NCBI GenBank assembly: GCA_016929715.1
Contig: JAFGIG010000140.1
Span: 1-43,021, forward strand
Reading direction: 5' to 3'
Origin: Caldifarciminota bacterium
Lineage (GTDB): Bacteria > SDB-A
DNA: 43,021 nucleotides
The notes beneath the pieces were generated by a model that saw nothing but the letters and a program-made list of their open reading frames with translations, ran no database searches and was not told the DNA's origin. Shown here piece by piece: positions 8,111-16,476 of the stretch. Positions within the stretch are counted from its first letter, which is position 1; each line of letters begins with the position of its first letter. The translations under genes and the position numbers were made by a program.

Positions 8111-8562
8111 AAAGGTCAATCCTTATCATCTTATTAACTACCTTTCTATCATGCAGCCAGCCGCCGAAAATAAAAATGGAAGACGAGAATCCTTATGTCG
8201 ATTATTCAGGATATCCTCAAGACACTGTGCTTGTAGAGATATTAAACGGAACCGGAAAAGATGCGCTGGGAAGGTTTGTCGCGGATACCTTGAAATCCAC
8301 AAAAGCTCTTTGGAATGAAACGCTTTATGTTTTCGATGTAATAAGGATTGACAACTGGTATGAGCCTGAACTTGACAGGACTTTCATAGTGGACAGAAAA
8401 GATTCTATGGGCAGAAACGCCCGGATACTCTGTGAGGCGACTTCGGTCGATCCTCCATTGGTTGAAATTAGAAAGAATACAATGCAGGATGTGACTATTA
8501 TTGTTGGCCCCGATTATGAGATTTATTTCGGTTCTATGGACTCTTCGGATAAAATATGGTAA
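8107..8562 (+). CDS. Lipoprotein with LytR_C-type domain
   Basis: This 151-residue protein starts with a lipoprotein signal (hydrophobic residues 4-14, then FLSCS with Cys16). The mature part resembles the LytR C-terminal domain found behind LytR-CpsA-Psr ligases: VEILNGTGKDALGRFVADTL near 43-62 and DVTIIVGPDYE near the end. The domain's role is not known. The LCP catalytic domain itself is absent. The GTG start overlaps the stop of the GlmU-like gene by four bases, so the two are translationally coupled, which suggests a cell-envelope role. Confidence 0.7.
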   Translation: MKRSILIILLTTFLSCSQPPKIKMEDENPYVDYSGYPQDTVLVEILNGTGKDALGRFVADTLKSTKALWNETLYVFDVIRIDNWYEPELDRTFIVDRKDSMGRNARILCEATSVDPPLVEIRKNTMQDVTIIVGPDYEIYFGSMDSSDKIW

Positions 8563-8613
8563 ATTTCGTTTTTTGTAATTTGGAGTGTATTATTTTTGTT
8601 TAAAGGAGGGTTG

Positions 8614-9123
8614 ATGAAATCAGCTTTAGCTATAATTCTCCTGACTGCGCTTGCAATGATTTCTTGCAGTCAGAAACCCGGATCAGCGGGAGACACTACT
8701 GCCTCCGACACGTCGGCAGTAAATGACACTTTGTCCGTAGAACCGGAAACATTACCTTTCACGCCGCCAGTTGACGGTATAATAACCGAAGAAATGTCCG
8801 AAAGGTATATCCAATGCGCGGTCGAAATAAATAATCTAATACAGCAAAGAGCGGAAGCCGGCAGGAATTATCTCGACAGCCTTGGCGTGACTTTTGAACA
8901 GCTGTCAGATTCAACTTTCAAGGCGGAAAACAGTCAAGTAATTGAAAACTATAACAACATAACAATAGGCGGGGATTTCGCTGAAGCTGAAAAAAACATT
9001 TACAGAAAATATTCCATGTCGGAAGACGAGTTCATCTGGATAGCAAGCCATCTTTCCAATCCGGAGAACAAAGAGATACAGGCAAAAGTCACCGAAGCCC
9101 TTCTCGAAATTATAGCTCCTTGA
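8614..9123 (+). CDS. Hypothetical lipoprotein
   Basis: I do not recognise this 169-residue protein. It has a lipoprotein signal peptide ending AMISCS and a low-complexity Ser/Thr/Asp linker. A helical, charged C-terminal part of about 100 residues has family-like spacing (YIQCAVEINNL, then YRKYSMSEDEF). The ATG at 8614 is preferred because AAAGGAGG at 8602-8609 lies four bases upstream; an in-frame TTG at 8596 would put that site inside the gene. Its 3' end overlaps the convergent exonuclease gene by 14 bases. Confidence 0.75.
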   Translation: MKSALAIILLTALAMISCSQKPGSAGDTTASDTSAVNDTLSVEPETLPFTPPVDGIITEEMSERYIQCAVEINNLIQQRAEAGRNYLDSLGVTFEQLSDSTFKAENSQVIENYNNITIGGDFAEAEKNIYRKYSMSEDEFIWIASHLSNPENKEIQAKVTEALLEIIAP

Positions 9124-9892
9124 TTTGAGCTACAACGGGGGAATGATCGGAAGGCTTAAGTTCCCCCGCTTTCTTTCTACAATCCCTGTCGATATAGCAT
9201 GATGTGAGATAACCACTTAAGTCAGTAGAAATGAGTATGTAATCCAGACGCATTCCTTCATTTTTATGAAACGCTCCACCGCGGTAATCCCACCATGAAA
9301 AAGCTTTCTTATCGGGATTGAGATAGGCAAAAGAATCCACGAACCCGGCGTCTAAAATCTCTTTCATCTTCTCTCTTTCTTTTGGGTGAAAACAGATGGA
9401 ACCATCAAGATTTTGGGGATCCCAGACGTCGATTTTGCGCATTGCCACGTTGAAATCTCCGCCGGTTATGACACTTTTGCCGTTTTTTCTCAGTCCGGCC
9501 AAATGAGCCCGAAGCCTGTCAAAAAAATCAAGTTTTTTTGTAAAAGCCGGATTACCCGGTTCTTTGCCGTTTGGAACATACACACTGACAAAAGATATGT
9601 TTTTATATGATGCTGTTATCAGCCTTTTTTCATCTTCATCGGAATCAGAGCCGAACCCCCTGCGAACATCATTGAGGTCAATCAAAGATAAAATAGCCAC
9701 CCCGTTGTAAGTTTTTTGACCGTAGAAATAAGCCTTGTAGCCGATTTCTCTAAAGAACGAAAGAGGGAATTTCTCATCCTGTGTTTTTGTCTCCTGGAGA
9801 AAAATTAAGTCTACTGCATTTTTTTCAAGCCATATACGAAGATATTGAGATCTCATATTGAGCGAATTCACGTTCCAAGTGGCTATTTTCAT
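9110..9892 (-). CDS. xthA: Exodeoxyribonuclease III / AP endonuclease
   Basis: ExoIII cuts DNA 5' of abasic sites and trims 3' blocking groups in base excision repair. The 260-residue protein has the full endonuclease/exonuclease/phosphatase set: WNVNS at 6-10, FLQETK with metal-binding E34, TGGDFNVA in the middle, WWDYRGG and the closing SDHSPVV with D249 and H250. The start at 9892 gives MKIATWNVNS, which is typical. No ribosome site is visible, but a well-formed promoter lies 42 bases upstream. Confidence 0.95.
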   Translation of the reverse strand: MKIATWNVNSLNMRSQYLRIWLEKNAVDLIFLQETKTQDEKFPLSFFREIGYKAYFYGQKTYNGVAILSLIDLNDVRRGFGSDSDEDEKRLITASYKNISFVSVYVPNGKEPGNPAFTKKLDFFDRLRAHLAGLRKNGKSVITGGDFNVAMRKIDVWDPQNLDGSICFHPKEREKMKEILDAGFVDSFAYLNPDKKAFSWWDYRGGAFHKNEGMRLDYILISTDLSGYLTSCYIDRDCRKKAGELKPSDHSPVVAQIKEL

Positions 9893-9909
9893 AATTTTTA
9901 AGTTTAATA

Positions 9910-9961
9910 TTGATTATTAATCCGTAAGGATATATTATACACCCTTCTGAAAGAATGTCAT
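9910..9961. promoter_or_regulatory. Overlapping divergent promoters for xthA and the small membrane protein
   Basis: Plus strand: TTGATT (9910-9915), 17-base spacer, TATTAT (9933-9938). Minus strand: ATGACA (9956-9961), 16-base spacer, TATAAT (9934-9939). Both match sigma70-type consensus well. The two -10 boxes occupy the same bases, so RNA polymerase can load in only one direction at a time. Confidence 0.5.
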
Positions 9962-9997
9962 AACCTAAGTTCGCGCAAAAGGAGGATTGCTCTGATC

Positions 9998-10312
9998 TTG
10001 GCTTTAATGATAAGCAGGATAACGGGCGGTTTTTTATTGATGTTTTTCGGCGGATGGAGTGTAGTGTTAAACCAAAAGGAATCCTATAAAAAACCTAAAA
10101 TCCTGAGAAAAAGACTTTCTAAAAAAGAAAAAGTAATGAAGGAACATTTCGGCTATTTCGCCGCCGCCGGAGCATTGGGATGGATAACTTCAGAAACTTA
10201 CCGTTTTTTCAGTTTAGCCCCAGCGGCAGGGCTTGTTGTCATGGTCTTATTGTGCTCGGTTAATGCGATTGCCCTGTTCAGGAGATTGAGGGCTTCATCG
10301 GAAATCGGGTGA
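9998..10312 (+). CDS. Small membrane protein of unknown function
   Basis: I do not recognise this protein of about 104 residues. It has a hydrophobic N-terminal segment (about 4-25), a very basic stretch rich in Lys and Arg (about 28-48), then two hydrophobic segments (about 50-70 and 72-95). The start is uncertain. AAAAGGAGG at 9977-9985 lies 12 bases from TTG 9998, 21 from ATG 10007, and 6 from an in-frame CTG at 9992. It stands alone between a divergent and a convergent neighbour. Confidence 0.6.
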   Translation: MALMISRITGGFLLMFFGGWSVVLNQKESYKKPKILRKRLSKKEKVMKEHFGYFAAAGALGWITSETYRFFSLAPAAGLVVMVLLCSVNAIALFRRLRASSEIG

Positions 10313-10326
10313 AAATCTTTTTTCTC

Positions 10327-11298
10327 TCAGAATTCAAATGGAGCGTTTTTCCCAAAATCAGGTCTTAAAACGTATGGCGATTCTCTGACGTCCTGAATAA
10401 ATACATATTCAAAACCGAGATCCATTGAAAAAGCGACTACATCATCATACTCTTTTTTCATAAGAGTTCTGTTGATTTCAGGATACCTAGAAGCTTTATT
10501 ACAGGGATAGTATTGAGACATTAAGCTCAGGCAAATTTTTGAGGAGACCGCGTTTTTGATTTCAAAGAGAATCTTTTTACTGTCTTGAGTATTCCCAGGA
10601 ATAACTAAATGCCTTAGTAAAACACCCCTTAGAGCTTTTGTATTATCGTCGAAGGCAAAATCCCCTGTCTGATCAGCCATGATAACGAGGGATTCTATGG
10701 CGTTTTTGAAATAATTGGGTGCGTCTGAATATTTTATTGACAGGCAATCGTCATAGTATTTGATGTCAGGCATGAAAACGTCAACAACACCTGCAAGAAG
10801 CTTAACTATTTCGGGATTTTCATATCCGCCTGAGTTATAGACTACAGGCAAAGAGAATCCACGGGAACAGCACTCATCGAGGGATTCGATTATCTGTGAT
10901 GCGTAATGAGTCGGTGAAACGAGATTCAGATTTTCACATCCTGCGTTCTGGAGTTTTAAGATTACCTCGCTCAAGTTTTCCACTTGCTTTTCGGGTCTGT
11001 AGTTCTGACTTATTTGATAATTCTGGCAATAAACGCATTTCATAACGCAATAGGCGAAGAAAACGGTGCCCGATCCCTTTGTCCCGCTAATCACGGGTTC
11101 TTCTCCGAAATGCGGGCCGAAAGAAGAAACGGCGGCTTTTTCCCCTGAGCGGCAATAACCGGACTCTCCTTTAAGCCTGTTTATTCCGCATTTTCTCGGA
11201 CAGAGACAGCATTTTTCCAAAAGTTTTTTGAAAATTTGGGTTCTCTCTTTCAGTGAGCCGTTTGCGTGAAGTTTTATGAGGGATGGCTTTTTATCCAT
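10327..11298 (-). CDS. PflX-like radical SAM protein (COG1313)
   Basis: This 323-residue protein (from ATG 11298) belongs to the radical SAM family annotated as pyruvate formate-lyase activating enzyme-like PflX; the true substrate is unknown. The 4Fe-4S/SAM motif CVMKCVYC binds the cluster. A second cysteine group near the N-terminus, CCLCPRKC with a later GYC, is typical of COG1313. The open frame reaches back to 11427. I prefer 11298 because a promoter at 11306-11334 ends seven bases upstream, longer forms would overlap divergent nth, and the family begins about here. No glycyl radical partner is in view. Confidence 0.85.
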   Translation of the reverse strand: MDKKPSLIKLHANGSLKERTQIFKKLLEKCCLCPRKCGINRLKGESGYCRSGEKAAVSSFGPHFGEEPVISGTKGSGTVFFAYCVMKCVYCQNYQISQNYRPEKQVENLSEVILKLQNAGCENLNLVSPTHYASQIIESLDECCSRGFSLPVVYNSGGYENPEIVKLLAGVVDVFMPDIKYYDDCLSIKYSDAPNYFKNAIESLVIMADQTGDFAFDDNTKALRGVLLRHLVIPGNTQDSKKILFEIKNAVSSKICLSLMSQYYPCNKASRYPEINRTLMKKEYDDVVAFSMDLGFEYVFIQDVRESPYVLRPDFGKNAPFEF

Positions 11299-11305
11299 GT
11301 CGGCA

Positions 11306-11334
11306 TATATATAACGGAAAAGTTTGACGGTCAA
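11306..11334 (-). promoter_or_regulatory. Promoter of the PflX-like gene, predicting a leaderless transcript
   Basis: TTGACC (11329-11334), a 17-base spacer and TATATA (11306-11311) read on the minus strand. The start codon begins at 11298, only seven bases beyond the -10. The expected first transcribed base is at or next to the A of ATG, and there is no ribosome site. Confidence 0.55.
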
Positions 11335-11410
11335 TAAAGAAAGAGCGGATTTGCCTGTTTTCATAAACACGTTTTTATGATTAAATTTCGGCATAATAAA
11401 AAGGCAGAAA

Positions 11411-12055
11411 ATGAAGATAGAAACCAAAGTATGTAAAATTTATGAAATTCTATCGCGGCTCTATCCGCGAGCGAAATGTCATCTCTTATACAGTGAACCG
11501 CATCAGCTTTTGATATCGGGTATTTTATCCGCTCAGACTCTCGATTCGAGGGTTAATTCCGTAACTCCGAAGCTTTTTAAGGAGTATCCGACGCTGAAGT
11601 CCATATCCCAGGCAGACGAGTCATATCTGAGAACTCTTCTCAAACCGGTTGGCATGTTTAATATCAAATCCAAAAGGATAATTGAAGCCGCCGCTTTTAT
11701 AGAAAATGAATACTTCGGCTGTATTCCCGAAACCATAGAAGAACTTGTGAGAATACCCGGAGTCGGAAGAAAAACAGCCAATCTCTTCATAGGTGAATAT
11801 CTCGGAAAACCCGCGATTATAGTTGACACGCATTTTAAGAGAGTTACTGCTCGTCTCTGCCTTGTCGAGGAAGGAATGACCCCGGACGAAATCGAGTTCG
11901 AAGTAATGAAGATTTTACCCCAAAAAATCAGAACGACCTTTTCATTCTCTGTAGGCGATCACGGAAGGGAGGTTTGCAAGGCGAGAAAACCCTTGTGCAG
12001 CATTTGTTGCATAACGAAATACTGCTGCAGTTATCCTGACGGTATTCCTCGTTAA
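11411..12055 (+). CDS. nth: Endonuclease III
   Basis: Nth is a DNA glycosylase/AP lyase removing oxidised pyrimidines. The 214-residue protein shows the helix-hairpin-helix LVRIPGVGRKTAN with the catalytic Lys, followed by IIVDTHFKRV with the catalytic Asp. Near the C-terminus the 4Fe-4S cluster cysteines have the classic C-x6-C-x2-C-x5-C spacing. The start is ATG 11411, preceded by AAAAGGCAG. It is divergent from the PflX-like gene. Confidence 0.95.
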   Translation: MKIETKVCKIYEILSRLYPRAKCHLLYSEPHQLLISGILSAQTLDSRVNSVTPKLFKEYPTLKSISQADESYLRTLLKPVGMFNIKSKRIIEAAAFIENEYFGCIPETIEELVRIPGVGRKTANLFIGEYLGKPAIIVDTHFKRVTARLCLVEEGMTPDEIEFEVMKILPQKIRTTFSFSVGDHGREVCKARKPLCSICCITKYCCSYPDGIPR

Positions 12056-12061
12056 AGGCAC

Positions 12062-12089
12062 TTGATTTATTTGTCAGTTAATATATATT
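12062..12089 (+). promoter_or_regulatory. Candidate promoter for the DUF1858 / binding-protein operon
   Basis: TTGATT (12062-12067), a 16-base spacer and TATATT (12084-12089) lie 44 bases before the ATG at 12134, which has GGAGG in front of it. The whole 78-base gap after nth is AT-rich, so chance matches are possible. Confidence 0.4.
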
Positions 12090-12133
12090 TACAATGAGTC
12101 GATTATATTACAATAACCAATTACGGAGGTTTT

Positions 12134-12346
12134 ATGCCCAATGTGATTACTCCTGAGACTAAACTTTCTGACATAATTCAGAAATATCCTAAAACCCTTG
12201 AAGTATTCCAAAAATATAACCTCCACTGCCTAGGCTGTGTTCTTGCCGCCGGGGAATCTTTGAAAGACGGCCTTCTGGCTCATGGGTTGGATGTCGAGCA
12301 GGTAGTCAAGGAAATGAACGATTTGGTTTCTGAACAAGATAAGTGA
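12134..12346 (+). CDS. DUF1858 domain protein (ScdA N-terminal / hybrid-cluster-associated redox disulfide type)
   Basis: This 70-residue protein is a single DUF1858 domain: a helical fold with the conserved LHCLGCVLAAGESL segment around 30-43, whose two cysteines (C-x2-C) may form a redox disulfide or bind metal. Related domains precede ScdA/RIC iron-sulfur repair proteins or sit beside hybrid cluster proteins; the function is inferred only. ACGGAGG directly upstream confirms the start. It overlaps the following lipoprotein gene by four bases. Confidence 0.85.
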   Translation: MPNVITPETKLSDIIQKYPKTLEVFQKYNLHCLGCVLAAGESLKDGLLAHGLDVEQVVKEMNDLVSEQDK

Positions 12347-14013
12347 AAAAAAAATTATCAGTATTATACGGATTATCCGTTTTAGCCCTCATTTCCTGTT
12401 CACCGATTAGAAATGACGGAACTGGAGATCCCGCGTATATAGAAGATCTCAACAGGATGGCTTTTGAAAAATACGATATAGGTCAGTATTCCGACGCAGT
12501 TATAATATTTCGTCAGATTTTAGCTTCTTCCCCTTCAGATTCCATTAGATACGAAACAGAATACATGATAGCGCTCAGTTCATATATGCTTGGAGATTAC
12601 CCTCAGTCTGAAGAGACTCTATTAAAACTATTGTCAAATTCAAATTTACCTGTGATTAAAAGAATATCGGCACTGCGGCTTATTTCTCAAATTTATTCCG
12701 ACGAAGAATCTTATAAAGAGGCATTGAATTCTATAATCGATCTTTTTGATATACTGCCGAACGAAGATCCTTATAAAGAAATCGCGATTAGCAGGTTTAA
12801 CGAACTTTCCTCTAATCTTTCCATGTCTGAACTCATAAATATATATGAAAACAAAAGAGATTTATCCCTTTCTCCGGAGATTTTATACCGGGCTTCGCAG
12901 GCGGCTTTTGCCGAAGGCGACGCTGAGGAATCCGAGAGGTTGTGGTCTCTTTTGAAAAAGAACCATCCAAACGCACCCGCGCTCGAAAGAACTCCTCCTT
13001 TTCTAAGGAAAATCAACACGAGACTTGTCGGAGTCATAATGCCTTTGACAGGCCAGCATGCTCAATACAGCACTGAAGTCATAAACGGCATTAAGCTTGC
13101 CTTGAGAGGCGAAGCGATGGAGATATTGATATACGACTCATACGGTGAAGTATCACAGGCAATTCAGTGCGCCAAAAAACTTATCTACGAGGAAGGTGTT
13201 TTGGCAGTTATTGGGCCCCTTTTGTCCTCGACATCATTCGAAGTAGCGAAAATCTGCTCTGAAGCAGGTGTCCCGATGATAACTCCGACTGCCACTCAGA
13301 ACGGAATAAGCGAGATAGGCAATTATATATTTCAGCTCAATAAGCCTGAAACTGACGAAGAATTGTTTATTTTGTCGCAGTGGGCCGTTGAAACCATGAA
13401 TTACAGACGGTTTTGCCTGGTAATGGGAGAGGAGCACAGGGAAGAAACCGAGAGGTTTTCCGATTACCTGACAAGCGCCGGAGCTGAGATATCCGGGACT
13501 TGGATTCTCCCCAGAGGCACTAGCGACTTCTCTCGTATTTCATCTGAAATAATAATCAAAGAACCCGATGCAGTTTTTATTTCCGCAAGCGTAACTGAAA
13601 TAGTCCAATTGACTCCTACACTTCGGTTTATGGGCTGCAAAGCAAGATTTTTGGGTTCTTCAATATGGAATAACGACGAAATAGTCAGATACGGTGAAGA
13701 TGCTGTGGTCGGCGCTGTATTCCCAGGTAAAGGATTTTACGGCTCCGAGACTATTGAATTTGTCAACTCGTATTCGAGACAATACGGCAGGGAGCCGAGC
13801 CGTGTTGCGAGACTAGGATATGATGCTATGAAAATCATACTTCTCGCTTCGCAGAGCAGAATTATTGATAATTCTATGCAGCTCGGCGAAGAATTGGTTT
13901 CGCTAAAAAACTATTCCGGAGTTTCAGGGCAGATAATCCTCGAGCCCGGTAGCAGTATGAGTTACAAGCTTCTGACTATACAGAGAGGCCGTATTCTGCC
14001 GCTGGATGAATAA
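12343..14013 (+). CDS. Lipoprotein with TPR-like region and periplasmic-binding (LivK/LpoA-type) domain
   Basis: The 556-residue protein begins with a lipoprotein signal (LALISCS, Cys19). Residues about 30-210 form TPR-like helical repeats (YDIGQYSDAVIIFRQIL and similar). Residues about 225-550 are a type I periplasmic-binding fold of the Peripla_BP_6 group, starting with GVIMPLTGQHAQYS. TPR plus LivK-like fold is the layout of LpoA, the outer-membrane activator of PBP1A, and of related orphan binding proteins. No ABC permease is nearby, so an envelope role is more likely than amino-acid uptake. The start is GTG, overlapping the upstream stop (GTGA). Confidence 0.8.
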   Translation: MKKKLSVLYGLSVLALISCSPIRNDGTGDPAYIEDLNRMAFEKYDIGQYSDAVIIFRQILASSPSDSIRYETEYMIALSSYMLGDYPQSEETLLKLLSNSNLPVIKRISALRLISQIYSDEESYKEALNSIIDLFDILPNEDPYKEIAISRFNELSSNLSMSELINIYENKRDLSLSPEILYRASQAAFAEGDAEESERLWSLLKKNHPNAPALERTPPFLRKINTRLVGVIMPLTGQHAQYSTEVINGIKLALRGEAMEILIYDSYGEVSQAIQCAKKLIYEEGVLAVIGPLLSSTSFEVAKICSEAGVPMITPTATQNGISEIGNYIFQLNKPETDEELFILSQWAVETMNYRRFCLVMGEEHREETERFSDYLTSAGAEISGTWILPRGTSDFSRISSEIIIKEPDAVFISASVTEIVQLTPTLRFMGCKARFLGSSIWNNDEIVRYGEDAVVGAVFPGKGFYGSETIEFVNSYSRQYGREPSRVARLGYDAMKIILLASQSRIIDNSMQLGEELVSLKNYSGVSGQIILEPGSSMSYKLLTIQRGRILPLDE

Positions 14014-14035
14014 ATAACCCAAATAAGGAGATAAA

Positions 14036-14317
14036 ATGACGAATAAAAAGCCGGAAGAGAAAAAAAAGTCCAAAGAAACCGCCAAGGTTAAAAAAGAACA
14101 ACCTACCGAGGGACTGGGTCTCAATCTCTATAATTATATAATTATTGGTGCCGGTATATTATCTGTCTTGCTGGGGTATTTTTTTCTCAGGAGAGGCTCG
14201 ATCACACTTGCACCAATTCTTCTGATAGCAGGTTACGTAGTCCTGATACCGCTTGGCCTTATAGTCAGCCTGCGGAGGAAAAAAGAAGTTAACCCCGCAA
14301 GCAAAGACTCGAAATAA
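14036..14317 (+). CDS. DUF3098-like small membrane protein
   Basis: This 93-residue protein has a Lys/Glu-rich N-terminus (about 1-27), two membrane helices (about 33-51 and 58-78) and a basic tail. The segment GSITLAPILLIAGYVVLIP resembles the conserved part of DUF3098 proteins known from Bacteroidetes relatives; function is unknown. AAGGAG at 14026-14031 supports the start. It lies 22 bases behind the binding-protein lipoprotein, probably in the same operon, and converges with lysC. Confidence 0.75.
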   Translation: MTNKKPEEKKKSKETAKVKKEQPTEGLGLNLYNYIIIGAGILSVLLGYFFLRRGSITLAPILLIAGYVVLIPLGLIVSLRRKKEVNPASKDSK

Positions 14318-14325
14318 TAAATCTG

Positions 14326-15543
14326 TTATTCTTCCTCGAAAAGTCCGAATTCATAAGCGAGGTCTTTCAGGACAGATGAGGCTTTTTCTTTTTCCAAAAG
14401 AAAGCTGACCTTGACTTCTGAAGCAGAGAGCATATTTATTTTGGACCCATTATTCATGAGTATAGAAAAAAGTCTTCCCATGATTTCGGGCGAATTTCCG
14501 CTTCCAGTGCCCACAAGACTCACTAAAGAGAAGTCTTCTGAAACCTCGAATCTAACGCATCCGAAGACCTTCGCAGCTTCTCTCGCGGCGTTGAGTTGTC
14601 GTGAACTTAAAAGAAGAGTCAAGCGGAAGTATTTTTCTGATTTTTCACTCGAGAAATTTTTAGCGTTGACATTGTTCTCCGAAAGGTAACGGAGAAAACG
14701 AAGAGAGTCGTCGGTTTCGAAATACGCTGAGACAAGGATTATCTCATTATCAGTCGTCAATCCTTTTACGGTGACGCCTTCAAGAGATGGGGGAGTGTTT
14801 TTTATCAAAGTTGTTTTCCCTCCGGATTTTTCTTTGAAATAATTATCAATATTTTTAACTCGGACGACGAGGCCATATCTTGATGCTATCTCGACAGCCC
14901 TCGGATGCATTACCTTTGCGCCTAAATACGCCATTTCCATCATTTCTTCGTAACCTATTTCAGAAAGGAGCTTTGTCCCTTCCATCAATTTAGGATCGGC
15001 GCAGAATACGCCGTCGACGTCTGTGAATATGTCGCAGAACTGGGCTCCGAGAACACATGCCAGAGCCACAGCTGAAGTATCTGAGCCTCCTCGTCCGAGT
15101 GTCGTGATTTCTTTTTTTTCGCTGACGCCCTGAAATCCCGCAATAATTGCTATCTTTCCTGATTCAAGCGACTCTTTTATCCTTCCGGGAGTTATTCTCA
15201 GAATCCTGGCATCGCAGTGATTGCAGTCTGTTATAATGCCAGCCTGGCTTCCAGTGAATGATATCGCATCTTTGCCGAGGTTTTTAAGAGCCATGGACAA
15301 CAAGGAAATTGAAATGCGCTCTCCGACCGATACGAGCATATCCAATTCCCTCGAATCCGGATTCTCGCTAACAGACCTGGCAAGTTTGATCAAATCGTCT
15401 GTCTGTTCTCCCATAGCAGATACAACAGCCACAATACTGTAACCAAGATCGGTCAAATCGGAAATTTCTTTGGCTACGAGTTTGATTTTTTCAGGATCTC
15501 CTACAGTTGTCCCGCCAAATTTCTGAACGACAATCCTTTTCAT
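14326..15543 (-). CDS. lysC: Aspartate kinase
   Basis: LysC phosphorylates aspartate, the first step toward lysine (diaminopimelate), threonine and methionine. The 405-residue protein has QKFGGTTV at 7-14, the TLGRGGSDTSA substrate site in the middle and two C-terminal ACT domains (about 265-400) that usually bind the feedback amino acid. Length fits a single-function enzyme. It starts inside the last bases of dapA (four-base overlap), so the two are coupled. Confidence 0.96.
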   Translation of the reverse strand: MKRIVVQKFGGTTVGDPEKIKLVAKEISDLTDLGYSIVAVVSAMGEQTDDLIKLARSVSENPDSRELDMLVSVGERISISLLSMALKNLGKDAISFTGSQAGIITDCNHCDARILRITPGRIKESLESGKIAIIAGFQGVSEKKEITTLGRGGSDTSAVALACVLGAQFCDIFTDVDGVFCADPKLMEGTKLLSEIGYEEMMEMAYLGAKVMHPRAVEIASRYGLVVRVKNIDNYFKEKSGGKTTLIKNTPPSLEGVTVKGLTTDNEIILVSAYFETDDSLRFLRYLSENNVNAKNFSSEKSEKYFRLTLLLSSRQLNAAREAAKVFGCVRFEVSEDFSLVSLVGTGSGNSPEIMGRLFSILMNNGSKINMLSASEVKVSFLLEKEKASSVLKDLAYEFGLFEEE

Positions 15544-16415
15544 ATCAGATTTAAGTTTTCCAATTCCTTTTTCAGAAGTGCTTTGTTCTTTTCGGACATC
15601 TCTCCGAGCGGAAGCCTGAGCTCTCCTGAAGGCATTCCCATCATTCTCATGGCGGTTTTGACGGGAACGGGATTTGTCTCGATGAAAAGAAGTTTGGTAA
15701 GGCAGAAGTATTTCAGGTGAATATCTTTAGCTCTAGATGTTTCATCCATCGAAAAAGCTCTCGTCATTTGTGATATTTCAGACGGAATTATGTTTGCGCT
15801 GACTGAAATGACACCTTTTGCCCCGACCGCCATGGAAGGAAGAGTTAAGGTGTCATCTCCCGAGAGTATCTCAAAATCCGCATCGATTGAGGAAGCCATC
15901 TCGGACACTCTGTCTATGTTTCCGGCGGCTTCTTTTATACCGGCGATATTTCTGTGTTCTGTTCGGAGTTCTGCGACAAGATTGACGTCGATGTTGATAC
16001 CCGTCCTCGACGGAACATTGTATATGTATATCGGAAGGTCTGTCTCTTTGGCTATTTGAGAGTAATGCTCCTTCATTCCCGATCGGTTAGGTTTGTTGTA
16101 ATACGGAGTAATTGCGAGGACAGCGTCAACTCCTGAAGAATTGGCAACAGAAAGATTTTTCAGAGATTTTTCAGTTGAGTTTGTCCCGATATTCAGCATT
16201 GTCCTGACGCGTTTACGCGCCGTTTCCTCGACAATGACTGTGAGGCGCTTAAATTCTTCGGCGTTCAATGTCGGCGATTCTCCTGTAGTGCCTGCGATGA
16301 GAATACCTTCAACGCCTTTTTCCACGTAATACTCTACATTTTTTCTAATACCGGCTTCGTCGAGTTTTCCCTCTTTGAAAGGAGTTATCATGGCTACCGT
16401 GCAGAACTGAAACAT
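15540..16415 (-). CDS. dapA: 4-hydroxy-tetrahydrodipicolinate synthase
   Basis: DapA condenses pyruvate with aspartate semialdehyde on the way to diaminopimelate and lysine. The 291-residue protein has GTTGES at 42-47, YYNKPN near 105-110, Tyr132 in IYNVPSRTG with Arg137, and the Schiff-base Lys161 in GIKEAAGN. CGGAGG lies just before the ATG. It heads a dapA-lysC operon with a strong -10 upstream. The leader is only about 30 bases, so no lysine riboswitch fits. Confidence 0.97.
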   Translation of the reverse strand: MFQFCTVAMITPFKEGKLDEAGIRKNVEYYVEKGVEGILIAGTTGESPTLNAEEFKRLTVIVEETARKRVRTMLNIGTNSTEKSLKNLSVANSSGVDAVLAITPYYNKPNRSGMKEHYSQIAKETDLPIYIYNVPSRTGINIDVNLVAELRTEHRNIAGIKEAAGNIDRVSEMASSIDADFEILSGDDTLTLPSMAVGAKGVISVSANIIPSEISQMTRAFSMDETSRAKDIHLKYFCLTKLLFIETNPVPVKTAMRMMGMPSGELRLPLGEMSEKNKALLKKELENLNLI

Positions 16416-16447
16416 GAGAACCTCCGTTTTATGTATCTTTTTCGATT

Positions 16448-16476
16448 ATTATACGCAATCATGGTCTTTTGTTGAA
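16448..16476 (-). promoter_or_regulatory. Promoter of dapA-lysC
   Basis: TTCAAC (16471-16476), a 17-base spacer and a perfect TATAAT (16448-16453) on the minus strand, 33 bases before the dapA start. The rest of the 200-base gap between dapA and the next plus-strand gene holds nothing else I can support beyond a strong ribosome site at 16604-16610. Confidence 0.5.

Noticed and set aside
8040-8200. Frameshift as the cause of the short GlmU
   Set aside because: The sequence after the stop encodes a proper lipoprotein in a coupled frame; I see no hexapeptide repeats in other frames.
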